Assembly: GCA_958437495.1 (NCBI GenBank)
Contig: CAUBOH010000002.1
Location: forward strand, 89,492-153,491
Direction of reading: 5' to 3'
DNA: 64,000 nt
Origin: an uncultured Collinsella sp.
GTDB lineage: Bacteria; Actinomycetota; Coriobacteriia; Coriobacteriales; Coriobacteriaceae
How positions within the stretch are numbered: position 1 is the first letter of the stretch; each line of letters begins with the position of its first letter. Below, piece by piece: positions 1-8,416 of this stretch. Made by a program: the position numbers and the translations under genes. The notes under the pieces were generated by a model. That model made no database searches and was not told the origin of the DNA. It saw nothing but the letters and a program-made list of their open reading frames with translations.

Positions 1-249
1 GCTGAACAGCCCCACATCGCCCGTCATCACGACCACGGCGCGCTGCCACGACGCCGCATCGGTGAGCGCGGCGACGATGTCCGCCGTCTTCACGAGCTCG
101 CATCTCACCACGTCGGGCGGCACGTCGATGCCGGCAAGCGCGCGATGAGCGCCGATGACCACGTCGGCGATGCCGATCGCGTCGAGCGCCGCGCGCGAGA
201 GCAAGTCGGGGTTTCCGGGCCCCGCCCCGATGATCGTTACCTTTCGCAT
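1..249 (-). CDS. cbiE: Cobalt-precorrin-7 C5-methyltransferase CbiE, N-terminal part only
   Basis: SAM-dependent methyltransferase of anaerobic corrin ring synthesis, cytoplasmic. Only the first 83 codons are visible because the gene runs off the left edge. The start reads MRKVTIIGAGPGNPDLLS, the glycine-rich opening shared by the CbiE/CobL family, and the visible part ends in VVMTGDVGLFS, the second SAM-binding loop. The ATG at 249 lies inside the end of cbiH (13-base overlap), so it is the last visible gene of a translationally coupled operon. Whether it is a stand-alone CbiE or a CbiE-CbiT fusion cannot be decided here. Confidence 0.82.
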   Translation of the reverse strand, partial: MRKVTIIGAGPGNPDLLSRAALDAIGIADVVIGAHRALAGIDVPPDVVRCELVKTADIVAALTDAASWQRAVVVMTGDVGLFS

Positions 250-980
250 GGAATCTCCCGATACCCGCGCGGCGTGACCATACGGCCGCCTACGCGCTTC
301 GTGTCCACGTTGCCGACGAACACGGTGGTGAACATGTCGGCGTCGAACTCCCCCAGCTCGGAGAGCCTGCACATGCCCGACTGCTGCCCCTCGCGCCCGA
401 TGTTGCGTACCCAGCCGCAGAGCGTGTCGGGGGCCTTCCATTCGAGCATAATCTTCGCCGCGCGCGAGAGCCTGTCGGCGCGCTTTCTGCTGCGCGGGTT
501 GTACAAACAGATGCAGAAGTCGGCGCTCGCCACGGCGGCGAGCCTGCGCTCGATGACCTCCCACGGCGTGAGCAGGTCGGAGAGCGACACGACCGCGAAG
601 TCGTGGGCAAGCGGGGCGCCGAGCACCGCCGACCCGCTCTGAGCCGCGGTGGCCCCGGCGATAACTTCCACGTCTACATCGGGGTAGTCCTCCGCAAGCT
701 CCAGCACGGGGCTCGCCATGCCGTACACGCCCGCGTCACCGCTGCACACGAGCGCCACGGCTTCTCCGCTCTGCGCGCGCGAAAGCGCCAGGCGGCATCG
801 TTCGACCTCGTGCATCATCGGCGTCGCGAGATGCGCCGCGTCAGGCACGGCGGAGAGCGCGAGCTCCACGTATTTCGTGTACCCCACAACGATGTCGGCC
901 GCCTCGAGCGCGCGCCGGGCCGCAATCGTCATGCCGTCGGGGCCGCCCGGGCCGATCCCCACCACGAAGAGCTTTCCCAT
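237..980 (-). CDS. cbiH: Precorrin-3B / cobalt-factor III C17-methyltransferase CbiH
   Basis: Methylates C17 and drives ring contraction in the anaerobic B12 pathway. The 247-residue product begins MGKLFVVGIGPGGPDGMT, has the CSGDAGVYGMA loop and the CLYNPRSRKRADRL segment typical of CbiH/CobJ, and has the usual single-domain length. The ATG at 980 overlaps the cbiG stop as TGATG, with AAGGAG just upstream; a GTG one codon earlier is possible but less well placed. It sits between cbiG and cbiE in a run of overlapping genes, so co-translation is likely. Confidence 0.93.
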   Translation of the reverse strand: MGKLFVVGIGPGGPDGMTIAARRALEAADIVVGYTKYVELALSAVPDAAHLATPMMHEVERCRLALSRAQSGEAVALVCSGDAGVYGMASPVLELAEDYPDVDVEVIAGATAAQSGSAVLGAPLAHDFAVVSLSDLLTPWEVIERRLAAVASADFCICLYNPRSRKRADRLSRAAKIMLEWKAPDTLCGWVRNIGREGQQSGMCRLSELGEFDADMFTTVFVGNVDTKRVGGRMVTPRGYREIPCER

Positions 981-2113
981 CACCGCTCCTTAAACGAAAG
1001 TTCGATAGTTACCTTGGAAAACGCGACGGTCACGCCGCCGTGTGCGAGCTTCGGGAAGATAAGTTTGCCCCCGTCCGCGAGCGCCGCGCGCTCGCACACG
1101 TTGTCGACCCCCACCGTCGCGCGCACGAAATCAGATGGCGAAACGCTGCCTTCGACCTGCGACAACTCATCTGCGGAATACGTCGCAAGCGGGATATTCC
1201 GCGCGCGGCAGAAGGCGAGCAGACCCTCCTCGTGCGCCTTCACGTCGATCGTCGCCGCCTCGCGCACGGCCGAAGGCGAGATACCCGCCTGCCCGCACGC
1301 GAGAAGAAACGCCTCCTCGATCGCTTCGGCGCATGCACCGCGACGGCACCCTATGCCCGCAACGATGCAGGGCACGACAAGGCGAAGCGGCTCGGGCGCA
1401 GGCGCCTGCGCCCGCACGCCCGCCGGCTTCCCCGTCTCACCGGCGGGCACGACCTTGCCCGTTGTCTCCGCCGCGCGAACGGACGCACCTGCATTCGCGT
1501 CAGCAAACAGCGACACGACGATATCGGCCCGAGCGCGGTCGGACGCAATGTCAACCCCCTCAGGCGGCTGTCCCGAAATCGGCATGTCGGAATAGAGCGC
1601 CACGCGCCCGCCCGAAAGCAGCCGCACCGACACTCGCTTGATGGCCTCGGGATTCGAAACGGCGAGCCCCGCACAGCGCGCCCACGTATCCACCGCCCAC
1701 ACGCCGCGGACATCGGTCGCCGTGGTGATGACGGGGATGGCGCCTACCGCGCGTGCCACAGTTTGCGCAAGCTCGTTCGCACCGCCCAAATGCCCCGACA
1801 AAAGCGGGACGGCAAAGCGCCCTGCCTCGTCGATCACCACAACCGCGGAATCGTTTGCCTTCGAGGCGACATGCGGCGCGATCGCCCGCACGGCGATGCC
1901 CGCCGCGCCCACGAACAGAAGCGCGTCCGACGCTTCCCACGCGTGCGCCGTCCATGCGCGCAGGTCGGCCTTCCCCTCGCCGAACCCGCGCGAAACGGAA
2001 ACGTCCCAGCCAGGGTCATCTTCACCTGTCTGCGCGCAATCGGAAAGCGCGCGTGCGGTGCGCTCCGCAAACGCATACCCCCTCTCGGTGAACGCTATGC
2101 AGGAAACCCTCAT
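980..2113 (-). CDS. cbiG: Cobalt-precorrin-5A hydrolase CbiG
   Basis: Opens the delta-lactone and releases the C2 fragment as acetaldehyde in the anaerobic pathway. The 377-residue protein has an N-terminal part with FVGAAGIAVRAIAPH and PLLSGHLGGANELA (the conserved CbiG core), then a variable Ala/Pro-rich linker around residues 205-245, and a C-terminal domain starting VVPCIVAGIGCRRGACAEAIE that matches the CbiG C-terminal (CobE-like) module. Its ATG abuts the cbiL stop directly, and its own stop overlaps cbiH, so it is an internal operon gene. Presence of CbiG rather than CobG indicates the oxygen-independent route. Confidence 0.93.
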   Translation of the reverse strand: MRVSCIAFTERGYAFAERTARALSDCAQTGEDDPGWDVSVSRGFGEGKADLRAWTAHAWEASDALLFVGAAGIAVRAIAPHVASKANDSAVVVIDEAGRFAVPLLSGHLGGANELAQTVARAVGAIPVITTATDVRGVWAVDTWARCAGLAVSNPEAIKRVSVRLLSGGRVALYSDMPISGQPPEGVDIASDRARADIVVSLFADANAGASVRAAETTGKVVPAGETGKPAGVRAQAPAPEPLRLVVPCIVAGIGCRRGACAEAIEEAFLLACGQAGISPSAVREAATIDVKAHEEGLLAFCRARNIPLATYSADELSQVEGSVSPSDFVRATVGVDNVCERAALADGGKLIFPKLAHGGVTVAFSKVTIELSFKER

Positions 2114-2803
2114 CTAGCGCACCACCATCGTCGAGAAGTAGCTGCCCCGATCGGGCACATCGTCGAGCGAGCGGTACACGCGCTCGCCCGGAAGCCCACA
2201 GTCCTCTACGAGCTCGGCACCGTCGAAGGCGCCCTCGTCGCGAAGGATGCGCTTCGTGTCCGCAAGCGAGCGGCGCGCCTTCATGACTACCATCGTCCCC
2301 GGCCAGCCGATTGCGTGGCGCACGTCGTCGTAGCCGCCGGGCACGATGTGCAGAGGCGACGACATCTCGGGCGTGAGGTCGCGCTCGAGCGCCGCGGCGA
2401 CCGCGCAGAAGCTCGGCACGCCGGGAATGGCGCGCGCCTCGAACCCGCGGGCGCGCACGTCGGGCGCTATGCGCTGGAAGGTGACGTAGATGCTCGGGTC
2501 CCCCAGGTTCAGCAGCGCGACGTCGCGGACCGCATCCAGGTGCGCGACAAGCTCGCGAACAAGCGAGGCATGCTCGGCCGCGCGGCGCTCGGCGTCGCGC
2601 GTCATCGAGAATCGCACGGGGATCACCGTCTTGCCTGTAAGGTCGACGGCGCCGCGCACGATGTCGAGCGCGACCATGGCCCCGTCAGCCGTCTGCGGTG
2701 CAGCGATGACCGGACACGATTCGATTGTGCGGACGGCCTTGATCGTGAGCAGCTCGGGGTCGCCAGGCCCCGTGCCCACCCCGTACAGCACGCCTTTACT
2801 CAT
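2114..2803 (-). CDS. cbiL: Cobalt-precorrin-2 C20-methyltransferase CbiL
   Basis: Adds the C20 methyl group to the cobalt-factor II macrocycle. The 229-residue sequence opens MSKGVLYGVGTGPGDPELLT, with LNLGDPSIYVTF and IPGVPSFCAVAAAL as the two SAM-pocket segments; length is normal for CbiL/CobI. The start at 2803 is chosen because homology begins there; an upstream in-frame extension exists but would overlap cbiD by much more. The ATG lies 8 bases inside the end of cbiD. Confidence 0.92.
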   Translation of the reverse strand: MSKGVLYGVGTGPGDPELLTIKAVRTIESCPVIAAPQTADGAMVALDIVRGAVDLTGKTVIPVRFSMTRDAERRAAEHASLVRELVAHLDAVRDVALLNLGDPSIYVTFQRIAPDVRARGFEARAIPGVPSFCAVAAALERDLTPEMSSPLHIVPGGYDDVRHAIGWPGTMVVMKARRSLADTKRILRDEGAFDGAELVEDCGLPGERVYRSLDDVPDRGSYFSTMVVR

Positions 2804-3980
2804 ACGTCGCCCCCAATTCCCCGATAACTGCATCGGCGCCCGACGTGCGGAAAAGCTCGCGGCGCTCGGCGTCGAACACGACCGCGGCGATGTCGCATGC
2901 GCCCGCCGCGCGGCGGCGCAACCTGTCCTCGATTGCCGCAGCAAGCGAGGCGCGCGCAGCGTCCCCCACGCCGGCGGCCTCGATTACCTCGAGTGCCGCC
3001 GTGGTCGTGACCGACGACATAATCTCGCGCACGGTCTTCGCGCCCGCGCCGGCCAAGGCCGCGTGGGCGGCCAGAATCTCCGCGCGGCAGTCGGCGGTAC
3101 GCGAATGGGTGTCCATGATGCCGCCCGCGACCTTCACCAGCTTGCCGATGTGTCCCACAAGAAGGACATTGGTAAATCCCTCGCGAACGCAGCAATCAAT
3201 CGCATCGCCCACGAAGTTGGAGATGAAGACCACCGGCGCACCGTTTAGGTGGAAATGCCCCGAGATGAACTGCCCGCCGTAGTTGCCGGGCGTGAGCACG
3301 ACTCCGCGCCGCCCCATAGCCGCATGCTGCCGGATCTCGAGCTCGATGCTGTCGCGCAAGGCAGTGAGGCTGCGCGGCTCGACGATGCCCGTCGTGCCCA
3401 GGATGGAGATTCCGTCCTCTATCCCCAGGTGCGGATTGAAGGTCTTTTCGGCAAGGGCAACACCCTCGGGCACCGAAATCGTCACAGCAATATTTCCAGA
3501 AAAGCCGTGCGCGGCGCACACCTCGCGCACCGCCGAAGTGATCATCGCGCGCGGCGTCGCGTTGATGGCGGCCGCCCCCACCGGCTGCTCGAGCCCGGGC
3601 AACGTCACGCGCCCCACGCCCACGCCGCCATCGACGGAAACTTCCGATTCGCGCGCGGGCACGCCCTTGCTGCCCGCCGCGCCCGTGCCCGACCCCGCAT
3701 GTTCCACGCGCGCGTACACGAGCACGCCGTCGGTCACATCGGCATCGTCGCCTGCGTCCTTTCGCACGGCGCACTGGGCGCACCCCTCGCCGATACATGC
3801 GTCGACCACGTCCGTCTCGACGGGCAGCCCGCCGGGGGTGACGATCGACACGCAGCCGACGGGCTTTCGTGACAAGAGCATCTCGCAGGCCGCCTTCGCC
3901 GCGAGCGTGGCGCAGCTCCCCGTGGTATAGCCGCAGCGAAGGCGGGTCGTCCCGGTATATATGTAGTGCTCGAAGGCCAC
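2796..3980 (-). CDS. cbiD: Cobalt-precorrin-5B C1-methyltransferase CbiD
   Basis: C1-methyltransferase specific to the anaerobic pathway, not related to the other corrin methyltransferases. The 394-residue product has the hallmark LRCGYTTGSCATLAAKAA near its N-terminus, NPHLGIEDGISILGTTGIVEP in the middle and VLLVGHIGKLVKVAGGIMDTHS towards the C-terminus. I chose the GTG at 3980: it follows the cbiF stop by one base and has a GAAGGCGAG ribosome-binding site. A longer frame up to 4148 would lie wholly inside cbiF and carries no homology. Confidence 0.92.
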   Translation of the reverse strand: MAFEHYIYTGTTRLRCGYTTGSCATLAAKAACEMLLSRKPVGCVSIVTPGGLPVETDVVDACIGEGCAQCAVRKDAGDDADVTDGVLVYARVEHAGSGTGAAGSKGVPARESEVSVDGGVGVGRVTLPGLEQPVGAAAINATPRAMITSAVREVCAAHGFSGNIAVTISVPEGVALAEKTFNPHLGIEDGISILGTTGIVEPRSLTALRDSIELEIRQHAAMGRRGVVLTPGNYGGQFISGHFHLNGAPVVFISNFVGDAIDCCVREGFTNVLLVGHIGKLVKVAGGIMDTHSRTADCRAEILAAHAALAGAGAKTVREIMSSVTTTAALEVIEAAGVGDAARASLAAAIEDRLRRRAAGACDIAAVVFDAERRELFRTSGADAVIGELGATYE

Positions 3981-3981
3981 G

Positions 3982-4773
3982 CTAGCTTCTCGCCTTCCGA
4001 TACCCCGTGGCAAACGAAGGGTCGTAAAGCTTGCTGCGCTCGTACGACTCCGCTTGCGCGCCGTCGTGCGCAAGCCCGCCGCGAGCTCCGAGAACGCGGC
4101 CCACCACCACGAGCGCCGTGCGGTCGATGCCCTCTCGCGCGCCCGCATCGGCGAGCGTGCCCACTGTGCAGCGCACCACGCGCTCCTCAGGCCAGGTCGC
4201 CTTGTACACGAGCGCCGCCGGCTCGTCGGAGCTGCGGCCCGCGGCCAAAAGCTCGGCGGAAAGCTCGGCGAGCATACCCGAGCTCAGGAAGATGACCATA
4301 GTCGAGCCGCTTTCCGCCATGGTGCGCATGCCCTCTCCCGCGGGCATGGGGGTGCGTCCGGAAAGCCGCGTGATCACGACCGACTGGCTGATTCCCGGCA
4401 GCGTGTATTCCTGGCGAAGCGCCGCCGCGGCACCGCAAAAGCTCGACACGCCGGGCACCACCTCGTAGTCCACGCCGCGCGCGTCGAGCGCGTCCATCTG
4501 CTCCTGGATGGCGCCGTACAGGCACGGGTCGCCCGTGTGCAGGCGCACCACTTCCTCGCCCCGCGCATCTGCCGCGCACATCACGTCGAGCACTTCCTCC
4601 AAGGTCATGTGCGCGCTGTCGTAGACGATGCAGGATTCCTTGCACTCAGCGAGCAGCTCGGGATTCACAAGGCTTCCCGCCCAAACGACCACGTCGGCCG
4701 CGCGCAGAAGGCGCGCCCCGCGCAGCGTGATAAGGTCGGCGGCGCCCGAGCCTGCGCCAACGATATGAATCAT
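3982..4773 (-). CDS. cbiF: Cobalt-precorrin-4 C11-methyltransferase CbiF
   Basis: SAM-dependent C11-methyltransferase, first gene of the leftward corrin operon. The 263-residue product reads MIHIVGAGSGAADLITLRGA, then VVRLHTGDPCLYGAIQEQMDALD and VVPGVSSFCGAAAALRQEYT, all diagnostic of CbiF/CobM. The ATG at 4773 has a GGGAAGG ribosome-binding site; an in-frame extension to 4917 lacks homology. No cobalamin riboswitch is visible on the minus strand upstream, in contrast to the divergent cbiK operon. The operon order F-D-L-G-H-E leaves cbiA, cbiP, cobalt import and lower-ligand genes outside the window. Confidence 0.93.
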   Translation of the reverse strand: MIHIVGAGSGAADLITLRGARLLRAADVVVWAGSLVNPELLAECKESCIVYDSAHMTLEEVLDVMCAADARGEEVVRLHTGDPCLYGAIQEQMDALDARGVDYEVVPGVSSFCGAAAALRQEYTLPGISQSVVITRLSGRTPMPAGEGMRTMAESGSTMVIFLSSGMLAELSAELLAAGRSSDEPAALVYKATWPEERVVRCTVGTLADAGAREGIDRTALVVVGRVLGARGGLAHDGAQAESYERSKLYDPSFATGYRKARS

Positions 4774-4984
4774 CCGAGCCTTCCCTTCCCGTTTCTCATC
4801 GCAACCGTTTACGCCGCCATTCGCGCAGCGGGCCAAACACGGCGCCTGCGGCGGCAATCGGCGCAAATACGCAGGCAGGAGGCGCAATGCCGCCCGCCCT
4901 GGCTTTGACACGTTCACAAGTGCCCACTATCATAGTAAAAGTTTCGGCAACGAGCATATGACAATCGGATAAAAGGAAATGACC

Positions 4985-5115
4985 GGCGCGGCGCCCGCAC
5001 AGCCCGCGCAGGCTTGCGGAGGGAACCAGGTGGGAATCCTGGGCAAGGGACATTACTGTATAGGACGCGCGGGCGAACCGCCTCGCGCCCCAAGCCAGAC
5101 TGCTTCGCCTTTTCC
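4985..5115 (+). promoter_or_regulatory. Cobalamin riboswitch upstream of cbiK
   Basis: The plus strand carries the canonical B12-box order: GGGAACCAGGTGGGAATCC at 5021-5039, then a CAAGGGACATTACTGTATAG segment and CCAAGCCAGAC near 5090-5100. These match the conserved core of the adenosylcobalamin riboswitch class. It lies about 120 bases ahead of cbiK. A short GC hairpin (ACCCCGAGGGGT, 5149-5160) followed by a T-rich stretch lies between aptamer and gene and could be an attenuator. Boundaries are approximate because I judged the stems by eye. Confidence 0.88.
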
Positions 5116-5231
5116 TCACGGCATCGCCGTGGCGTTAGCTCCTTGTGAACCCCGAGGGGTGCGCTTTTCTTTCGCTTGTGCCGACAAGCAACTGTCGCCG
5201 GGGGACCGGCAAACCGAGGAAAGGAAAAACC

Positions 5232-6158
5232 ATGTCCGACCAGATGTCACGCCGCGGCTTCATGGGCGCCGCAGCAACCGGAGCCGTCGCGCTCGCCGGA
5301 GTCGCGCTCGCGGGCTGCTCCAACACCTCCGCGAGTTCCGAGAAATCGAGTGAAAAGGAGAAGGCCGTGAAGCCGGTCATCCTCGTCACGAGCTTCGGCA
5401 CGAGCTACAACGACTCGCGCCACATCACCATCGGCGCCATCGAAGACGCTATCCGCGAGAAGTACTGGCAGGACTACGACATCCGCCGCGCCTTCACCGC
5501 GCAGATCATCATCGACAAGCTGAAGAAGCGCGACGGCATCACGATCGACAACATGACCGAGGCGCTCGACCGCTGCGTGGAAGACGGCGTGAAGGAAATC
5601 GTCGTGCAGCCGACGCATCTCATGGGTGGCCTGGAATACACCGACGTGAAAGACGAGCTCGACAAGTACGCCGACAAGTTCGACAAAATCTCGCTCGGCG
5701 ACCCGCTGCTCACCTCCGACGATGACTACAAGAAGGTGGCCGCAGCCATTAAGGAGAACATGGCGTCCTTCGACGACGGCAAGACGGCGCTGTGCCTCAT
5801 GGGCCACGGCACCGAAGCCGATTCCAACGCCGACTATGCCAAGATGCAGGAAGTGTTCAAGAACGAGGGCTTGACGCAGTTCTTCGTCGGCACCGTCGAG
5901 GCTGAACCGACCTGCGAGGATGTTATCGCCGCCGCGAGCGCCGCAGGCTACAAGAAGGCCGTGCTCGCGCCGTTCATGGTGGTCGCGGGCGACCACGCGA
6001 ACAACGACATGGCAGACGAGACCGACCCCGACAGCTGGGCTGCGAAGTTCGTGGCCGCCGGCTTCGAAGTGACGTGCCTGCTCCAGGGTCTGGGACAGAA
6101 CGTCGCGGTCGACGACATCTACGTCTCGCACGTGGACGACGCCATCGCCAAGCTGTAA
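5232..6158 (+). CDS. cbiK: Tat-exported lipoprotein sirohydrochlorin cobaltochelatase CbiK
   Basis: CbiK-family chelatase, which inserts cobalt into sirohydrochlorin. After a twin-arginine motif (SRRGFMG, residues 6-12) and a lipobox LAGC (Cys29), the CbiK fold starts at VILVTSFGTSYNDSR. The catalytic pair is present as LMGHGTE (His192) and VAGDHANND (His255), 63 residues apart, close to the spacing known for Salmonella CbiK, with Glu135 near the expected acidic position. The ATG at 5232 has GAGGAAAGG upstream. A chelatase on the outer face of the membrane is unusual for biosynthesis; Desulfovibrio has a periplasmic CbiK that binds heme, so a tetrapyrrole or metal-handling role alongside the adjoining importer is possible. 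It is the first gene after a cobalamin riboswitch. Confidence 0.88.
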   Translation: MSDQMSRRGFMGAAATGAVALAGVALAGCSNTSASSEKSSEKEKAVKPVILVTSFGTSYNDSRHITIGAIEDAIREKYWQDYDIRRAFTAQIIIDKLKKRDGITIDNMTEALDRCVEDGVKEIVVQPTHLMGGLEYTDVKDELDKYADKFDKISLGDPLLTSDDDYKKVAAAIKENMASFDDGKTALCLMGHGTEADSNADYAKMQEVFKNEGLTQFFVGTVEAEPTCEDVIAAASAAGYKKAVLAPFMVVAGDHANNDMADETDPDSWAAKFVAAGFEVTCLLQGLGQNVAVDDIYVSHVDDAIAKL

Positions 6159-6193
6159 ACTCGCCGCGCATGGGGGCGCCGGTCGCGTCTCCG

Positions 6194-6240
6194 TGCAACG
6201 GGCATGCGCCTTCCCCGACCGACGGCGCATGCCCGTTGCA
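6194..6240 (+). terminator. Strong 17-bp inverted repeat between cbiK and the lipoprotein gene
   Basis: TGCAACGGGCATGCGCC at 6194-6210 pairs perfectly with 6224-6240 around a 13-base loop. Only a short T stretch follows, so it may be a partial terminator, a processing site or an mRNA-stabilising hairpin that adjusts the ratio of cbiK to the transporter genes. Confidence 0.5.
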
Positions 6241-6302
6241 TTTGCATCCCGCCCGCCTACCGCACGGCGCGGGCGGTTGAACCGATTGAAAGGAACCCCT
6301 CC

Positions 6303-6836
6303 TTGTTGAAGAAAACCCTCGTCTTCGCCCTGTCGGCGGCGCTTCTCGCGTTCTCGCTCGCCGGCTGCGGCGGAAATTCAATCGACAGCGCAAAGGCAAG
6401 CGATGCCGATTCCCAGGAAAAGACCGAACAGGCGGCCGATGCGCCCGAGGGCGCAAGCGCTGCCCCCATCACCGCCGACAAGGTGGCCGACGGCACCTAT
6501 CCGATCACCGTAGATTCCAGCTCGAACATGTTCAGGATTGTGGACGCCCAGCTCATCGTGGAAAACGGCTCCATGCACTGCGTGATGACACTTTCCGGCA
6601 CGGGCTACGGCAAGCTCTTCATGGGCACGGGCAACGAGGCTGCCGCCGCAAGCGAGGCCGACTTCATCCCCTATGTGGAAAACGCGGAAGGCAAGTACAC
6701 CTACGACGTGCCCGTTGATGCGCTCGACGAGGACACCGCCTGCGCCGCGTGGAGCATTAAAAGGGAGCGGTGGTACGACCGCACGCTCGTATTCGAATCC
6801 GCCGGCGTCGATCTGCGCGCCGACGCGCTGAAGTAA
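6303..6836 (+). CDS. Small lipoprotein with a NEAT-like beta domain
   Basis: The 177-residue product has a signal peptide and lipobox SLAGC (Cys22), so it should be anchored on the outer membrane face. After an acidic, Ala-rich linker comes one domain (about residues 60-177) containing DAQLIVENGSMHCVMTLSGT, YTYDVPVDALDEDT and RTLVFES. The same pattern recurs in the N-terminal part of the following substrate-binding protein, and the layout resembles NEAT-type heme-binding domains, though I cannot confirm that family. Start: TTG at 6303 (or 6306), preceded by AAAGGA; no ATG fits. Sitting between cbiK and an importer, it is likely a surface ligand relay. Confidence 0.72.
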   Translation: MLKKTLVFALSAALLAFSLAGCGGNSIDSAKASDADSQEKTEQAADAPEGASAAPITADKVADGTYPITVDSSSNMFRIVDAQLIVENGSMHCVMTLSGTGYGKLFMGTGNEAAAASEADFIPYVENAEGKYTYDVPVDALDEDTACAAWSIKRERWYDRTLVFESAGVDLRADALK

Positions 6837-6840
6837 CGCC

Positions 6841-8412
6841 ATGCGGTCGATTCTTCCCAAGGGGGAAAGCAGAAAGCGCCGCAGCATCGCGGCGCGCGCG
6901 ATCGCCTGCGTTCTCGTCGCCCTGCTCGCGCTTCCCTTCGCGGGGTGCAGTGCGAGCCCGAACGCGACCGGTGGCACGGCGGGCTCTCAGGAATACACTG
7001 TGAGCGTCTCGCTTTCCGGCGGATCAGGGCGCGCAAGCATCGCCTCACCCACCACAATTGTGAAGGATGGCGACACCTACACCGCGACCATCACCTGGTC
7101 GAGTTCGAACTACGACAAGATGACCGTCTACGGCGTGGACTACGCGCCCGTAAACGACGGTGGCAACTCCACATTTGAGATACCCGTCACGCTCGACGAG
7201 GACATCGCCGTGTCGGCCGAGACCGTCGCCATGTCGACGCCGCATACCATCGACTACACGCTCTACTTCGACTCATCCACCATGAAGGAGAAATCGGGCG
7301 ACGATGCAGGCGGCGGCTCCCCTGCGGGAACGGCTTCAAGCGCCGCGGCCGACTTCCACAACGCCGATTTGGGCTGCGGCTGGGAGCCGACGGGGGCGCT
7401 TCAGCTTGAATACGCCAAGCACTTCACTGTCGACGAGTTCGAAGGCGGCCTGCGGCTTATCTGCGTTTCGAACGGGGAGCGCTTCCTCGTGGTGCCGCAA
7501 GATGCGAAGGTACCTGACGGGTTGAGCTCCGACATCGCGGTCATAAGGCGCCCCGCCGACAAGGTGTACCTCGTGTCGTCGGCGACGATGTGCCTAGTCG
7601 ACGCGCTCGATGCGAACGACAATATCTTAATGTCGGGCACGAAGGCCGACGATTGCTCGGTCGCAGGCTTCAAAAGCGCGCTCGAAAGTGGGGCGATCGC
7701 CTACGGCGGCAAGTACAGCGCGCCCGACTACGAGCGAATATCGGCCTCGGGCTGCACGCTCGCCATCGAAAACACCATGATCAACCACACGCCCGATGTG
7801 AAGGAAAAGCTGCAGAAGCTCGGGCTCGTCGTGCTCACCGAACAGTCGTCGAGCGAGCCCGAAGCACTCGGGCGCGTCGAGTGGATTAAGCTTTTCGGCG
7901 TCCTGTTCGACAAGGAAGACGAGGCCGCGCACCTGTTCAACGAGCAGAAGGCCCGCGTCGAGCAAACGTCGGGGCTCGTGTCGTCAGGTAAAACCGTGGC
8001 GTATTTCTACATTAACTCGAACGGGGCCGCCGTCACGCGGCGGGCGGGTGACTACGTAGCGCAGATGATCGAGCTTGCAGGCGGCAGCTACGCGCTCGAT
8101 GACGCGCAAACGGCGTCGACGTCAGGTTCGTCAGTAACGCTCGAAATGGAGCGCTTCTACGCTACGGCGAAGGATGCCGACATCATCGTCTACAACGGCA
8201 CCATCGACGAATCGGTTGCCACCTTGAACGACTTCGTAGGCAAAAACGCGCTATTGTCGCAGTTCAAAGCCGTGAAGAACGGCAACGTCTGGGTCACAAG
8301 CGCCGACATGTACCAGCAGATGACTTCTACCGCCGACATTATCGACGAGCTGCACGGGGCGTTCACCGGCGATGACGCGAGCGACTTCCATTATCTGAGG
8401 AAGCTCGGCTAG
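6841..8412 (+). CDS. Tetrapyrrole/cobalamin-type ABC importer substrate-binding lipoprotein
   Basis: The 523-residue lipoprotein has lipobox PFAGC (Cys36). Residues about 50-150 form a beta domain like that of the preceding lipoprotein (TIVKDGDTYTATITWSSS, IPVTLDEDIAV, YTLYFDSS). The C-terminal two thirds is a class III periplasmic-binding fold: VYLVSSATMCLVDALD, a central helix region LFGVLFDKEDEAAHLFNEQ, AYFYINSNGAAVTRRAGDY and IIVYNGTIDESVATL. This BtuF/FhuD-like layout normally serves cobalamin, heme or siderophores. It starts four bases after the upstream gene and precedes the matching permease and ATPase. The riboswitch upstream favours a corrinoid as ligand; heme remains an alternative. 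Confidence 0.82.
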   Translation: MRSILPKGESRKRRSIAARAIACVLVALLALPFAGCSASPNATGGTAGSQEYTVSVSLSGGSGRASIASPTTIVKDGDTYTATITWSSSNYDKMTVYGVDYAPVNDGGNSTFEIPVTLDEDIAVSAETVAMSTPHTIDYTLYFDSSTMKEKSGDDAGGGSPAGTASSAAADFHNADLGCGWEPTGALQLEYAKHFTVDEFEGGLRLICVSNGERFLVVPQDAKVPDGLSSDIAVIRRPADKVYLVSSATMCLVDALDANDNILMSGTKADDCSVAGFKSALESGAIAYGGKYSAPDYERISASGCTLAIENTMINHTPDVKEKLQKLGLVVLTEQSSSEPEALGRVEWIKLFGVLFDKEDEAAHLFNEQKARVEQTSGLVSSGKTVAYFYINSNGAAVTRRAGDYVAQMIELAGGSYALDDAQTASTSGSSVTLEMERFYATAKDADIIVYNGTIDESVATLNDFVGKNALLSQFKAVKNGNVWVTSADMYQQMTSTADIIDELHGAFTGDDASDFHYLRKLG

Positions 8413-8416
8413 CGCC

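Noticed and set aside
1040..2827. Long plus-strand open frame of about 595 codons opposite cbiG and cbiL
   Set aside because: It is an artefact of high GC on the reverse strand: Arg/His/Ala-rich, no homology, and it overlaps two clear corrin genes.
4774..4980. Cobalamin riboswitch for the leftward corrin operon
   Set aside because: The minus strand has a CCAGGGC patch but lacks the GGTG-AATCC and CTGTA core elements.
5180..5225. Second riboswitch-like GCAACTGT motif just before cbiK
   Set aside because: The rest of the B12 core is absent; the real aptamer is already accounted for upstream, so this is probably part of the expression platform or chance.
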